Of a stretch of DNA of 64,000 nucleotides, positions 29,601-34,255 are shown piece by piece (position 1 is the stretch's first letter; every line of letters begins with the position of its first letter). Both the position numbers and the translations under genes were made by a program. The notes under the pieces are model-generated. The model worked only from the letters and a program-made list of their open reading frames with translations. It ran no database searches and had not been told where the DNA came from. Origin of the DNA: Limnephilus marmoratus (lineage: Eukaryota > Arthropoda > Insecta > Trichoptera > Limnephilidae); contig OU862913.1 of NCBI GenBank assembly GCA_917880885.1, forward strand, positions 496,001 to 560,000, read 5' to 3'.

Positions 29601-31248
29601 GGAAAATAACGCATTTTAATTTTCAATTGCATAAAACCAAAATTCACTTCGCGAAACGACACAGCAAAAATCCGCGGCCATATCTGTCACTGTTGCGTTG
29701 TGTTATATTGGTATCCTTGATAAATTAACAAGAGCTAATACGACTGTAGCTGACTTCGTGGGATACCTACATGAAATACCGCGAAATTATGAAAACACGG
29801 CAGAATTATTATGTTAACAAACCTCTATTCGTATATATTTGTTATTACGAAATACCTATAGAATATTAAATGAATAAAGGCCTTTAGGCTAGTTTTTTTA
29901 CATTGAAAATTATTTTTTTAAGTAAAAAAAAAAAAAAAAACGCGGCTTTTTTTTTTTTTACTTAAAAAAATAATTTTCAATGTAAAAAAACTAGCCTAAA
30001 GGCCTTTATTCATTTAATATTCTATAGGTATTTCGTAATAACAAATATATACGAATAGAGGTTTGTTAACATAATAATTCTGCCGTGTTTTCATAATTTC
30101 GCGGTATTTCATGTAGGTATCCCACGAAGTCAGCTACAGTCGTATTAGCTCTTGTTAATTTATCAAGGATACCAATATAACACAACGCAACAGTGACAGA
30201 TATGGCCGCGGATTTTCGCTGTGTCGTTTCGCGAAGTGAATTTTGGTTTTATGCAATTGAAAATTAAAATGCGTTATTTTCCGCCGCCCCCGAGCCAAAA
30301 AGTTTCCTTTTATAGTAATTAAGGCGAATCTAAAGTTTTTTTCTAAAAATTATTCGTAATAAGCGTGGCCAGTCCGAACCGATATTTACCAATTATTCTT
30401 CTAATATTGTTTTGTTGTTATTTCTTTTTAATTCTGCTTCCTTTCTATTAGTGTAAAGGAAGAGAAATAATAATTGGTATTTTATAGTTTCTATTTCTAT
30501 TATTACTATGTTACACGATTGATGTACCTAAATGCTCCAAGGGCGTAAATAAATATATAAATTTTTCTTTTACCTTTTCTCCGTTGATCAACCAGTTGCC
30601 GTGTCCCACACACTTGGCAGTCGTGCGTAGGTCAGGCACATCGACAGCCTCGGCCGGGATTTCCGAAGCGCAGATACGCACGGCGAACCGTCCGCTAGCC
30701 AAATCCGGCATGACCCTGTCCAGGTCACTCTCGGCGTACGCAAACTGGAGCGCTTCTATACCAGCCCAGTGCCCGCTGATCTCCATTGCTATTTGCGAAC
30801 GATATTTGGCTACTTCTTCAAGTATTCGCAGTTTCTCCGTGCAGTTGGAGGCGAGCCCGCCGTGAAACACAGAGGCCGGAGCCCCGAAGATCCTATTATT
30901 CAATAAAACGGTTCTGACCTCATCGTCAGTCTGATTGCCTGATATCGCATTTTTAATATTGCTGACTCTGTTTTCTAATGCTGTTATTTCTTCTTTGTCT
31001 AAAACCTCAGGAAAAGCCATGATGTCAGTGTTGAGGATTGACATGAACAGGTTTTTTGCGAACGGCTCGATTGCCGGCTTTCTTCGCTGGACTCTCGGCT
31101 GTGTATTGAGAATTTCTTCGTCGAATTTCGGATCTAAGACAATTTCTGATGCTGCCGTAGAGGGAAACCTTCTTGAGAGTAGCATGTGTGAAAATGGTTT
31201 TGTTTTGCGCGGTTTTAGACTCAGACACACGCATCTTGATAGATTCAT
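6176..31248 (-). CDS. Mitochondrial acyl-CoA dehydrogenase, ACAD9/VLCAD-like, likely catalytically dead
   Basis: Host gene of seven readable exons (minus strand, join 30574-31248, 28763-28916, 12757-12920, 11926-12012, 10073-10232, 8646-8788, 6176-6396), about 534 residues, with the C-terminal roughly 130 residues beyond base 1. All introns are GT/AG and phases agree. Exon order and the blocks AFAKNLFMSILN, FPEVLDKEE, LINGEK, ESMLYLTAG, GLLGVQHAG and LHPSLRP follow human ACAD9, a matrix flavoprotein that oxidises long-chain acyl-CoA and helps assemble complex I. The start is taken at Met 31248 because MNLSRCVCLSLKPRKTKPFS is basic and acid-free like a mitochondrial presequence; Met 31296 is also in frame. 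The catalytic Glu block (FEGTN in the family) reads CGGQN here, and flavin-side motifs are degenerate. The fly protein Enigma is another divergent family member to compare. Confidence 0.85.
6417..6894. mobile_element. Degenerate copy of the 4571-5207 TTAA element, inverted
   Basis: Blocks gaacaataaactatgtacca and aattgataggttttatgatg match, in reverse, the blocks near 5097 and 5045 of the TTAA element. Candidate TTAA sites are 6417-6420 and 6891-6894, but the terminal repeats are not clear, so the borders are approximate. It sits in intron 6 only about 20 bp from the splice acceptor of exon 7. Confidence 0.6.
6950..7198 (+). mobile_element. SINE 3' part with poly(A)
   Basis: This is the body and tail of the SINE whose full copy is at 47718-48135. 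It shares atcgccctggtgtaagaccac, gtgtttggtgaccagatctg and ccccaattggggatgccata, and ends in a poly(A) run at about 7187-7198. The tRNA-like head is missing. Confidence 0.7.
7205..7450 (+). pseudogene. LINE ORF2 C-terminal fragment
   Basis: Plus-strand translation gives QLRWLGHVLRMSDDRIPRKI, then after a frame break near 7290 RRPVGRPRHSW ... EEWRRLVDAMGLRP and a stop at about 7450. The RWLGHV-RM and GRP-W motifs mark the C-terminal end of many arthropod LINE ORF2 proteins. It is disabled by the frame break and 5' truncation. Confidence 0.65.
7475..7873 (+). mobile_element. LINE 3'-end relic
   Basis: It begins with ccataggtcaccccaagtgg, which recurs at 10297, and ends with cctcctgagtggagctaatg plus a poly(A) run near 7862-7871. 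The aagaccctccgcacagc block also occurs at 10629. It is a truncated copy of the LINE family seen at 10297-11150; no long ORF remains. Confidence 0.6.
7880..8540 (-). pseudogene. Frameshifted LINE reverse transcriptase fragment
   Basis: Minus-strand frames give GVPQGSVLGLTLF near 8520, an ADDS block near 8440 in another frame, then NLPNRPSIDMLGVTLSDQLR and LLILYKSQVRPTAEFGSHLW down to about 7990. These are RT motif 4, the catalytic region and the thumb region of a Jockey-type LINE. At least two frame breaks make it a pseudogene. It lies in intron 6. Confidence 0.65.
8646..8788 (-). CDS. Acyl-CoA dehydrogenase exon 6 (catalytic-base position)
   Basis: The acceptor is tgttggcag and the donor is GACAAG|gtgaat; 143 bp entering with two bases of a split Cys codon. 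It encodes LEGDLEGLAAAARELLVCGG, then QNDSLAVYAGLLGVQHAGHY. Aligned without gaps to the family block RILLIFEGTNEILRMYIAL, the catalytic Glu falls on the first Gly of CGG. This is the exon that suggests loss of dehydrogenase activity. Confidence 0.88.
9001..9712. mobile_element. TTAA-type element, rearranged copy
   Basis: It starts at TTAA (9001-9004) with a short left-type end (ttaacccctcaggaaatcgc) fused to right-end sequence (gcaacgtaagcagatata). The interior matches the copies at 12191, 16354 and 18894 (aatgataaaaaagtaaggag, tctgtgattttagtaccgtt). The far end stops at the Helitron fragment from about 9712 without a TTAA. It has no ORF and lies in intron 5. Confidence 0.7.
9712..9953 (+). 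mobile_element. Helitron 3' end
   Basis: A G-rich purine tract (gggaggggggagaggaacac) leads into the conserved 3' end shared with 17293-17774: aatggcatagcaacgcatgc, cgggaccag, CTAG, then T. The ggcat...atgcc stem just before CTAG is the usual Helitron terminal hairpin. The 5' TC end is missing. Confidence 0.75.
10073..10232 (-). CDS. Acyl-CoA dehydrogenase exon 5
   Basis: The acceptor is cttatccag before GTGCTGTACAAG and the donor is AAAGT|gtgagt; 160 bp, phase 0 in and phase 1 out. It encodes VLYKSESMLYLTAGLNDGYE and IYATRESARAIHGLLEYLKP, matching human AYVMESMTYLTAGMLDQ and the following helix before the catalytic loop. Confidence 0.88.
10297..11150 (+). pseudogene. LINE 3' end interrupted by a MITE
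   Basis: Residues about 10460-10655 read TGRFFYSFLCSTARLRNDLP, then YNTGLFKTNVHYFLSS, the usual C-terminus of a LINE ORF2, closing with a stop near 10658. The 3' UTR resumes after the MITE at 11078 (ataggccctgagggaaatta) and ends in a poly(A) run at about 11130-11142. An uninterrupted copy of the junction (agatgacataggccctgagg, in reverse) is at about 33165-33185. Confidence 0.75.
10663..11077. mobile_element. Palindromic MITE, 3-bp target duplication
   Basis: The ends are inverted repeats gggggcgttcaagtattacg and, reversed, ggggccgttcaagtattatg. ATA is duplicated at 10660-10662 and 11078-11080. The unfilled target exists near 33175, which fixes the borders. It is 415 bp with no ORF. Further copies are at 32950-33421 and 33954-34190. 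The superfamily is not certain; a 3-bp duplication would fit PIF/Harbinger. Confidence 0.85.
11240..11890 (-). pseudogene. LINE ORF2 C-terminal fragment with 3' tail
   Basis: The minus strand encodes TSNLYRFLRGIAWRLGLERG, SLEKHRKDSDLIICIFKIIN and a stop near 11434, the RT-downstream domain of a CR1/Jockey-group LINE (compare FLRFINFKL ... SDLVLILKLVN at 29150). The 3' UTR ends in (ttta)n at about 11247-11270. Its frame runs into exon 4 sequence by chance and is not part of the host gene. Confidence 0.7.
11926..12012 (-). CDS. Acyl-CoA dehydrogenase exon 4
   Basis: An 87-bp, 29-codon exon in phase 0 at both ends: the acceptor is catttcag before GCTCAGAACATC and the donor is GTCACT|gtaagt. It encodes AQNIAGRFVGGKPLSEHLLL and RDRVADAVT, aligned with human [20 protein letters not shown]. 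The conserved Arg-x-Gln-Phe segment of the family, which contacts FAD, is replaced by GRFVGG. Confidence 0.88.
12191..12660. mobile_element. TTAA-type element, 3' truncated
   Basis: It begins at TTAA (12191-12194) with cccgtcggaaaatcgccaat, as in the copies at 16354 and (reversed) 20693. It runs colinearly to gccgcccgtagtaaatttgg near 12610 and breaks off about 12660 before the second end. No ORF; intron 3. Confidence 0.75.
12757..12920 (-). CDS. Acyl-CoA dehydrogenase exon 3
   Basis: The acceptor is tatttgcag before CCACAATCC and the donor is ACCACG|gttagt; 164 bp entering with two bases of a split codon. It encodes TILGVDMLQALIELGPLRSD and TAARLNTSAICVGLLKAAIA, aligned with human [20 protein letters not shown] and SVVAGLLKRLI. 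The MGS motif that follows GRF in the family is not conserved. Confidence 0.87.
12971..13339 (+). pseudogene. RTE-type LINE C-terminal fragment with target duplication
   Basis: The frame 12969-13316 encodes RRIFGPVLENGFWRRLYNNE, LRWLGHVERM and GRRSLGRPILRW, then stops. It is followed by a (gat)n tail typical of RTE-type elements. AATAAAAGCAATT is duplicated at 12958-12970 and 13340-13352, fixing the insertion as a 5'-truncated 369-bp copy in intron 2. Confidence 0.85.
13400..13685 (-). mobile_element. LINE 3'-end relic
   Basis: The sequence gggtgctgtgtggagggttt and the block near 13600-13680 (caccccatgaacccggagtg) are reverse-strand relatives of the LINE end at 7475-7873. There is no usable ORF. 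It abuts the poly(T) of the SINE. Confidence 0.5.
14004..16046 (+). mobile_element. Helitron with an internal insertion
   Basis: It starts TC (tctatataaataaaaatgaa) directly after A and ends cgggtaccagCTAG directly before T, the AT target rule of Helitrons, inside the SINE. The first 350 bp and last 150 bp match the 482-bp copy at 17293-17774. About 14355-15897 is extra sequence, so this nonautonomous copy took in at least one other element. There is no Rep/helicase ORF. Confidence 0.85.
14355..15897. mobile_element. Insertion inside the Helitron, with LINE tail
   Basis: The left edge gttatgtgat and right edge (reversed) gttatgataa are weakly inverted; no clear target duplication is seen. 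At 14591-14900 a poly(T) run opens a reverse-strand LINE 3' tail (aaacccactaaggcactgcc, related to 23870). The rest is AT-rich with no ORF. Boundaries are approximate. Confidence 0.45.
16136..16353. other. Short unassigned intronic stretch
   Basis: It carries cttcctctgtcagttccacgcctcactgcc, a fragment shared with the LINE relic near 34790. It has no ORF or structural RNA signal. Confidence 0.4.
16354..17046. mobile_element. TTAA-type element, full length
   Basis: TTAA at 16354-16357 and 17043-17046; the left end is cccctccgaaaatcgc and the right end (reversed) ccggtcagcaacgtaag, sharing only the first bases. It is 689 bp with subterminal gcttacgttgctgacc and no ORF. It is the best-preserved reference for the partial copies at 9001, 12191 and 18894. 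TTAA targeting suggests piggyBac, but the weak inverted repeat leaves this open. Confidence 0.8.
17293..17774 (+). mobile_element. Helitron, nonautonomous, full length
   Basis: It starts TC after A (tctatataaataaaaatgaa) and ends gccgggtaccagCTAG before T. A ggcat...atgcc hairpin precedes the end, and the interior is a G-rich purine tract (gggaggtggagaagg). It is 482 bp with no ORF of its own. The ends resemble Lep1-type Helitrons of Lepidoptera (recall, not searched). Confidence 0.88.
17852..18570. mobile_element. Solo LTR
   Basis: A 719-bp unit starting TGTTACGATA and ending GGTCCGCTAACA (5-bp inverted TGTTA/TAACA) with ATAT duplicated at 17848-17851 and 18571-18574. No internal retroviral genes are next to it, so it is a solo LTR left by recombination. 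A 4-bp duplication fits Ty3/Gypsy; BEL is possible. The left copy of the target lies in a (TA)n run, which weakens the duplication evidence. Confidence 0.75.
18894..20693. mobile_element. TTAA-type element with 1.1-kb extra interior
   Basis: TTAA at 18894-18897 and 20690-20693. The left 260 bp (ccggtcagcaacttaagcag) and right 400 bp match the two halves of the 16354-17046 element. The interior 19160-20290 is extra and includes a reverse-strand LINE fragment at 19785-20000. The element sits exactly at a TTAA of the surrounding LINE. Confidence 0.75.
19785..20000 (-). pseudogene. LINE ORF2 C-terminal scrap
   Basis: This matches the LINE relic at 34410-34620: ccgtttccccacaggggtag, tcttggcacacactctttgc and cctcgggcgtccccgacttc. 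On the minus strand this encodes the GRPR / QDRVAW-type C-terminus of an RTE-like ORF2 in broken frames. Confidence 0.6.
20871..21157. other. Unassigned intronic sequence
   Basis: There is no exon, repeat family or RNA gene that can be supported here. Part of it (tctgtcaaataagagtagaaa) has a reverse relative at 28714. Confidence 0.3.
21158..21395. repeat. Perfect inverted repeat, 109-bp arms
   Basis: Starting at attttcgttatttgtttttg the sequence reads into a 20-bp spacer near 21277 and then back as the exact complement to 21395. Both strands therefore carry the same peptide frame (LCRVALPPSLANVSDIVAVS), which is a symmetry effect and not evidence for a gene. It lies in intron 2. Confidence 0.85.
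21396..22063. other. Unassigned GC-mixed sequence
   Basis: About 670 bp containing tccggacagcgggcccgctc and other GC-rich segments. It has no convincing ORF, tRNA or repeat boundary. A decayed LTR is possible but unsupported. Confidence 0.3.
22072..22846 (+). mobile_element. hAT element, internally deleted
   Basis: Terminal repeats are TAGAGACACTGATTCA and, at the right end, its exact complement. The 8-bp target AATATACT is duplicated at 22064-22071 and 22847-22854. The 775-bp copy keeps only the end of the transposase gene (22283-22657). Confidence 0.9.
22283..22657 (+). CDS. hAT transposase C-terminal dimerisation domain
   Basis: A 124-residue open frame within the hAT element. APVNSVDAERFFSCYNLVLT and DRGTNMTHSTVETCAMLSF are the hAT C-terminal dimerisation block. 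The catalytic RNase H-like domain and BED zinc finger are missing, so it cannot transpose itself. The first Met (MLNPAIVGQN) may not be the original start. The frame has stayed open since insertion. Confidence 0.75.
   Translation: MLNPAIVGQNVQRSDAILLASKSRLASTFKSVDDTKFLEGNRYFQRQLVEQVRDGVTVDIIQLLLAVKIVHREFAEAALMTVWAPVNSVDAERFFSCYNLVLTDRGTNMTHSTVETCAMLSFNQ
22914..23040. mobile_element. Short palindromic MITE
   Basis: The left end aggaaacgtacccatactac and the right end gtagtatgggtacgttccc are inverted; TTA flanks both sides (22911-22913, 23041-23043). Runs of G lie inside. It is the same family as 37911-38067. A TTA/TAA 3-bp target suggests PIF/Harbinger. Confidence 0.8.
23041..23764. other. Unassigned sequence with AT-rich microsatellite
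   Basis: From 23400 to 23640 the DNA is almost only A and T, with repeated aatgtattgtttattataat. The part before it has no recognisable gene. It is intron 2 of the host gene. Confidence 0.5.
23765..24500 (-). pseudogene. LINE ORF2 C-terminus and 3' UTR
   Basis: On the minus strand 24500-24207 encodes ILDLRQTYGLQCLKFIYMRP and CKTRLSQRYISFIAPKMYNL, then a stop: the C-terminal end of a Jockey/CR1-type ORF2. The 3' UTR continues to a poly(T) run near 23765-23783. A related tail (ccacaaaggcaatacctgtg) is at 14735. It is 5' truncated. Confidence 0.7.
24558..25153. mobile_element. Nonautonomous element with long inverted ends
   Basis: Left aattattccggtagttccaa and right (reversed) aattattccaatagttccaa open diverged inverted repeats over 100 bp long, including cttgcgcacccgtgctcg/cgagcacaggtgcgccaag. 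No clear target duplication and no transposase. It breaks the sequence between two LINE relics. Confidence 0.65.
25154..25489. other. AT-rich intronic sequence
   Basis: There is no ORF or repeat border that can be supported. It may be 3' UTR of the adjacent LINE remnant. Confidence 0.3.
25490..25990 (-). pseudogene. Decayed LINE reverse transcriptase
   Basis: The minus strand reads VDSNYTDFSKAFGEANHDTL near 25800, then WFSSYIKHRSQAVAL and a frameshifted GPLLF block near 25640. These are RT motifs 3-4, similar to IYTDFSKAFDRVDH at 3980. Several stops and shifts are present. Confidence 0.7.
25991..26527. other. AT-rich intronic sequence
   Basis: It may be a degraded upstream part of the adjacent LINE (minus strand), but no motif can be read with confidence. 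The hAT element follows. Confidence 0.3.
26528..27820. mobile_element. hAT element with GCGGCCCGC subterminal repeats
   Basis: The 8-bp target GTTAGACC is at 26520-26527 and 27821-27828. The ends are cgtggtcgtcaaactgcggc and (reversed) acagcggtcgtcacactttt. Inside are three tandem units of about 80 bp (26580-26800, each with gcggcccgcacaaa), a 109-bp tandem duplication (26952-27169), a reverse LINE tail (from about 27230) and a 22-base C run (27718-27739). No transposase remains. Confidence 0.85.
26952..27169. repeat. Two tandem 109-bp units
   Basis: The block aatgtgggtgataacgccct starts at 26952 and 27061 and both units continue to gagggcgtgggt with few differences. High identity points to a recent duplication inside the hAT element. 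Confidence 0.85.
28055..28376. repeat. Diverged inverted repeat (possible MITE)
   Basis: The segment gagaaaacatttttctacac (28060) is complemented with mismatches by gtagaaaagtgttttttccc (28354), and ctacgtcggtatgtttttat by aaaacataccgacatacc near 28285. No target duplication was identified. It is intronic. Confidence 0.5.
28763..28916 (-). CDS. Acyl-CoA dehydrogenase exon 2
   Basis: The acceptor is gtttgttccag before TTGACAGATGCC and the donor is ACTCCCG|gtaaca; 154 bp, phase 0 in and phase 1 out. It encodes LTDAVTLTGEEGEFLVVFGA and DVAQAFLVQPGAPGITRHGG, the beta-barrel domain, aligned with human ITNGGLANIFTVFAKTE and ITAFIVERDFGGVTNG. The family WITNG motif is not kept. Confidence 0.87.
29100..30573 (+). 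pseudogene. LINE ORF2 C-terminus split by a fold-back element
   Basis: The frame 29097-29492 encodes IEKVQHKSLRFINFKLSIPI, SDLVLILKLVNGSLDAPDLT and ITFRVPNRDTRLPELFFVYP. It is interrupted at PKLF by the fold-back element. At 30391 the sequence resumes with ttc taa, closing the ORF, then a 3' UTR ending gggcgtaaataaatatat, as in the copy at 47278. It lies in intron 1. Confidence 0.75.
29493..30390. mobile_element. Fold-back element: 898-bp near-perfect hairpin
   Basis: The left arm from 29493 (ggtaaatatcggttcggact) and the right arm ending 30390 are exact complements except for single-base differences (one near 29669/30214). The centre is an A-run/T-run at about 29923-29960. The 8-bp target AATTATTC is duplicated at 29485-29492 and 30391-30398, so this is an inserted element with 8-bp targets, as in hAT. 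It has no ORF. Confidence 0.92.
30574..31248 (-). CDS. Acyl-CoA dehydrogenase exon 1 with mitochondrial presequence
   Basis: Start Met at 31248 (an in-frame Met at 31296 adds MITIFRSDLRKYEKAA) and donor GGAGAAAAG|gtaaaa. It encodes 225 residues: a basic presequence, AFAKNLFMSILNTDIMAFPE like human AFAKELFLGKIKKKEVFPF, the N-terminal helical domain, then MPDLASGRFAVRICASEIPA. The family block CLTEPASGSD is reduced to CASEIPAEAVD, and WLINGEK ends the exon. Confidence 0.88.
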
Positions 31249-31659
31249 GGCGGCTTTTTCGTATTTACGCAGATCCGAGCGGAATATTGTGATCAACGCC
31301 GAAACGTTATAATTCTACCACAGGTCGCTATAAATTGAAGATTATGTTTCTGTAGCCGCTGTAATCATTCGGCTCTAATTGTATAATATATTTTACATCA
31401 GTTTACGCATAAAATCACTTATTTTATAACGTAATTGCACAAAGCGCGAAGAAATGTCAAACTATGTTACATAACCTCAAATAATATATCATCTGGCTTT
31501 CTGGCTATGGAAATTCTCATTGAAAAGTGTGGCCATTAGAACAAATTATTTTATTTTAGATCATGACTGAAGCTTTGACTCCGTAAGAGCAATAATTGAG
31601 TTTTTTTATCTCTATATTTTATTCGAAAAAAAAAAACAGTAATCAAAATATTTTTAATA
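31249..31659 (-). promoter_or_regulatory. Upstream region of the acyl-CoA dehydrogenase gene
   Basis: This holds the 5' UTR and presumably the promoter. No TATA box stands out, and no upstream non-coding exon can be proven from sequence. It is mostly AT-rich. Confidence 0.35.
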
Positions 31660-31698
31660 TACAGGGTGTCCGGGGGTAAAGTGCATTAACTTCGGGAG

Positions 31699-32665
31699 TA
31701 GGGTTGCCATCTGTCCGGCTTTAGCCGAACATGTTTGGCTTTTTTAGGTCGTGTCCGGCTAAATATTTATATGTCCGGCCTGTCCGACTTTTGTTAGGCT
31801 TTTTTGGTTCGCGCGGGTTTTGTCTTCCGAACTTCTGAAATTGACGGAATATTACTTTCAAAGAGTTTTCTCTTTAATAAACACCCAGTGAACCAAGGAA
31901 CGCAATAAATTGCAAACAATTGCTAAGATGGTGTACACATTGTATAATTTAAAAATGACATGTCAAGGATTTTATTAAATGATTTCCAAAGAAAACGATG
32001 TTTTGGATAAAGTACGTGAAAACGCCAAATACACAAAATGGTAGATTTTTGTAATTTTTGAATAATTTGGAGAAGTCGAGATTTCATTTTAATTTATGTT
32101 TTTCATTTTTTGTCACAAAGATAAATATTTTTCATTTTATATCTATTTAACGAAAAATTTTAGTCAACTGTTTAACCAGAAAAAAAGTTATGTTTTGTTT
32201 GTTTGTTTTTTAAGTTTAGTATGTCTACAGACAGAAGACTCAATATTTTTTATTTTGTCACTAACATTATATTCTATACAAATGTCAACTGATGACAAGG
32301 ATAAGGCTGATTAATGATTGTTGTTATTAAATTGGTTGGTAGTTCTTAGTCGAGGTATGATACAGTTAAAAGTGACCGAATTAATATGGGCTCTGTAGCT
32401 TAATCGGTAGAGCTGTTTCCATGTAAGAAAAGGGTTCTGGGTTCGAGTCCCAGCGGAGCCAATATCTTTTCTGATTTTTCTGTATCCAGATTTCGATTGA
32501 GTTTCGCTAATATTGTCTTCATTTAATTAAATATTATAGATTTTTTATTATTATGTATAAAAGTTATGTCCAAAATTATGTACGTACGTCCGGCTTTTAG
32601 GGCAAAATGTCCGGCCTTTCAGAGCGCAGAGTCAGGCTTTTTTATTTTAGAAGATGGCAACCCTA
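31699..32665. mobile_element. hAT-type nonautonomous element carrying a tRNA-like sequence
   Basis: The ends are TAGGGTTGCCATCTGTCCGG and AGATGGCAACCCTA; the target TTCGGGAG is duplicated at 31691-31698 and 32666-32673. A second copy is at 45214-46002. Compared with it, this copy has about 200 bp of different sequence at roughly 32335-32555 that holds the tRNA-like segment. Confidence 0.9.
32389..32460 (+). tRNA. tRNA-like sequence, anticodon UGU (Thr) by position
   Basis: The 7-bp acceptor stem ggctctg/cggagcc has one G-T pair; the D arm gctt-aatcggta-gagc and T arm ctggg-ttcgagt-cccag fold well. The anticodon stem gtttc/gaaaa has an end mismatch and the loop catgtaa puts TGT at 34-36, but position 33 is A instead of the nearly invariant T. 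An A follows at 32461. It could be a decaying tRNA, a SINE head or an acquired tRNA gene. Confidence 0.55.
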
Positions 32666-32688
32666 TTCGGGAGGTGATTCTACATGAT

Positions 32689-32889
32689 CTTCTTCTTCCT
32701 TTGCGCTGTCCCAACTCATTGCCTAGGTAGGCTGTTGGGGTCGGCTCTTCTCGTTCTCAGGTTGTAATATCTTCTGTTCTGGGTATCGCCTTCATCCAGG
32801 CCGTTTCTCCGAAGAATTTTGGAACATTGAGTCGTCCAGGAGTTCTTCGGTCTTCCTTTGAATGACTGTCGATGAAGCTCCATCGTAAG
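32689..32889 (-). pseudogene. RTE-type LINE 3' fragment with target duplication
   Basis: Reverse strand: gagcttcatcgacagtcatt, gagaaacggcctggatgaag and cctgagaacgagaagagccg match the LINE relic at 18840-20760. GTGATTCTACATGAT is duplicated at 32674-32688 and 32890-32904. It is a short 5'-truncated insertion. Confidence 0.8.
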
Positions 32890-32949
32890 GTGATTCTACA
32901 TGATATTATAAATAAAAAAGATAAATAACTTTTTCCAAATTCCAACTTT

Positions 32950-33421
32950 GGGGCCGTTCAAGTATTACGTAAGGCTCTTAGGGGGGGGGGTCTTGTGAAA
33001 CGTTACTGTGCGTTACGAAGGGGGGTTCGAACAACGCGTTACGTAACATGTTTTTCTTTATTTAGATAAAAAAACCAGGGAATTAAAATCTTCCAACTTG
33101 GCAATCAAATCTCTTTTTTTTACATTAACTCCACACAGGAGGCCCTGAGGGAAATTATTTCCCTCAGGGCCTATGTCATCTGGGATGCTGTGTGGAGGGT
33201 GTTTTATTTATTACCGCAAACGCCATTAAAACAAGAAAAAGGATATTTAAGCGACTTTCCAGTACTTTGCGCAACTTAATTGTGACTTTCAGGTAAAAAT
33301 TGTCACTTGAGCGTTACGTAGCGTTTATGGGGGGGGGAGGGTGGAACGGATAAACGTTACGGCGCGTTACATGGGGGGAGGGGGGGTCAAAAATTGTGTT
33401 ACGTAATACTTGAACGCCCCC
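32950..33421. mobile_element. Palindromic MITE, second copy
   Basis: It runs from ggggccgttcaagtattacg to (reversed) gggggcgttcaagtattacg with TTT at 32947-32949 and 33422-33424. It is the same family as 10663-11077. A LINE 3' tail has inserted at about 33113-33206. Confidence 0.82.
33113..33206 (-). mobile_element. LINE 3' tail inside the MITE
   Basis: A T run, then ccacacaggaggccctgagg and ctatgtcatctgggatgctg: the reverse of the LINE end at 10640-11150 without the MITE. It shows the empty target of the 10663-11077 insertion. Confidence 0.7.
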
Positions 33422-33779
33422 TTTCAGGGGTAGCTTTGGAGTAAAAAAATAAAATTAGACCGGCATGCGCGGTCATCTTAATTATTTTCCCCTGTTACAA
33501 TACGGGCCAATCACAACCATGTAATGTTGCCACAATCGTGCCCGGTACGCTCTCAGCAAGTAAGATCGTACCTCAAACTAAGAATTTTTAATAGGTAAGT
33601 CTTTTTGAGTACAAAAAAAAAGTTAGAATTTCGGAAAAAGTTGTTAACCTTTTTTACTCCTACCATCATGTAGAATCACCTCTCGAAGTTAATGCACTTT
33701 ACCCCCGGATAGCCTGTATTGCATATTTACTAGATTGCACTGACAGTATAAAGATATTAATTAATATTAATAAGTGTAT

Positions 33780-34255
33780 TTGTGGCACATTCCAGAGTGG
33801 AAGATACTCTCAGTATCGCCTTGGTGAAAGATCACCATTCAGAATTGAAATGTCGCTTGAATTGCTTTCAGCTGTGTTTGGTGATCAGATCTGAAGAGCC
33901 AGGTAATTCCCCACCTTCCTCTTCACTATCTCCTTCCTCTCCCTTCTACTACGGGGGCGTTCAAGTATTACGTAACTCAATTTTTGACCCCCTTTCCCCC
34001 CCCTAAACGTTACGTAACGCCCAAGTAACAATTTTTACCTGAAAGTACCATTTTTCTTGTTTTAATCGCATTTGCGGTAATAAATAAAACAAGAGATTTC
34101 GAGAACGAAAAGGGTTGCCAACTTGGAAGATTTTAATTCCCTAGTTTTTTTATAGTTGTTCGAACCCCCCCCTCCCCCCCCCCCAAGCGATGCCATGGTA
34201 TCACTGGCTCCAGATGGCAGCGGTTGGAATTCTTGTCTGGTATTCACATTAAAAA
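33780..34255 (+). mobile_element. SINE copy containing a truncated MITE
   Basis: The SINE body (cattccagagtggaagatac, atcgccttggtgaaagatca) runs to about 33950, then a MITE fragment 33954-34190 with only its left end (gggggcgttcaagtattacg), then the SINE end (atggtatcactggctccaga ... ttcttgtctggtattcacat). The right MITE end and part of the SINE are deleted. Confidence 0.7.

Larger units (their letters stand above)
31660..33718. mobile_element. Inverted-repeat element hosting four insertions
   Basis: The left end acagggtgtccgggggtaaa continues to ggtgattctacatgat (after removal of the hAT at 31699-32665), and the right end is its complement (atcatgtagaatcacctctc ... ttacccccggatagcctgt), about 53 bp with few mismatches. 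Target is 2 bp (AT or TA, ambiguous). The interior has no transposase. Confidence 0.75.

Noticed and set aside
30935..31312. Plus-strand 125-residue ORF
   Set aside because: It is the shadow of acyl-CoA dehydrogenase exon 1.
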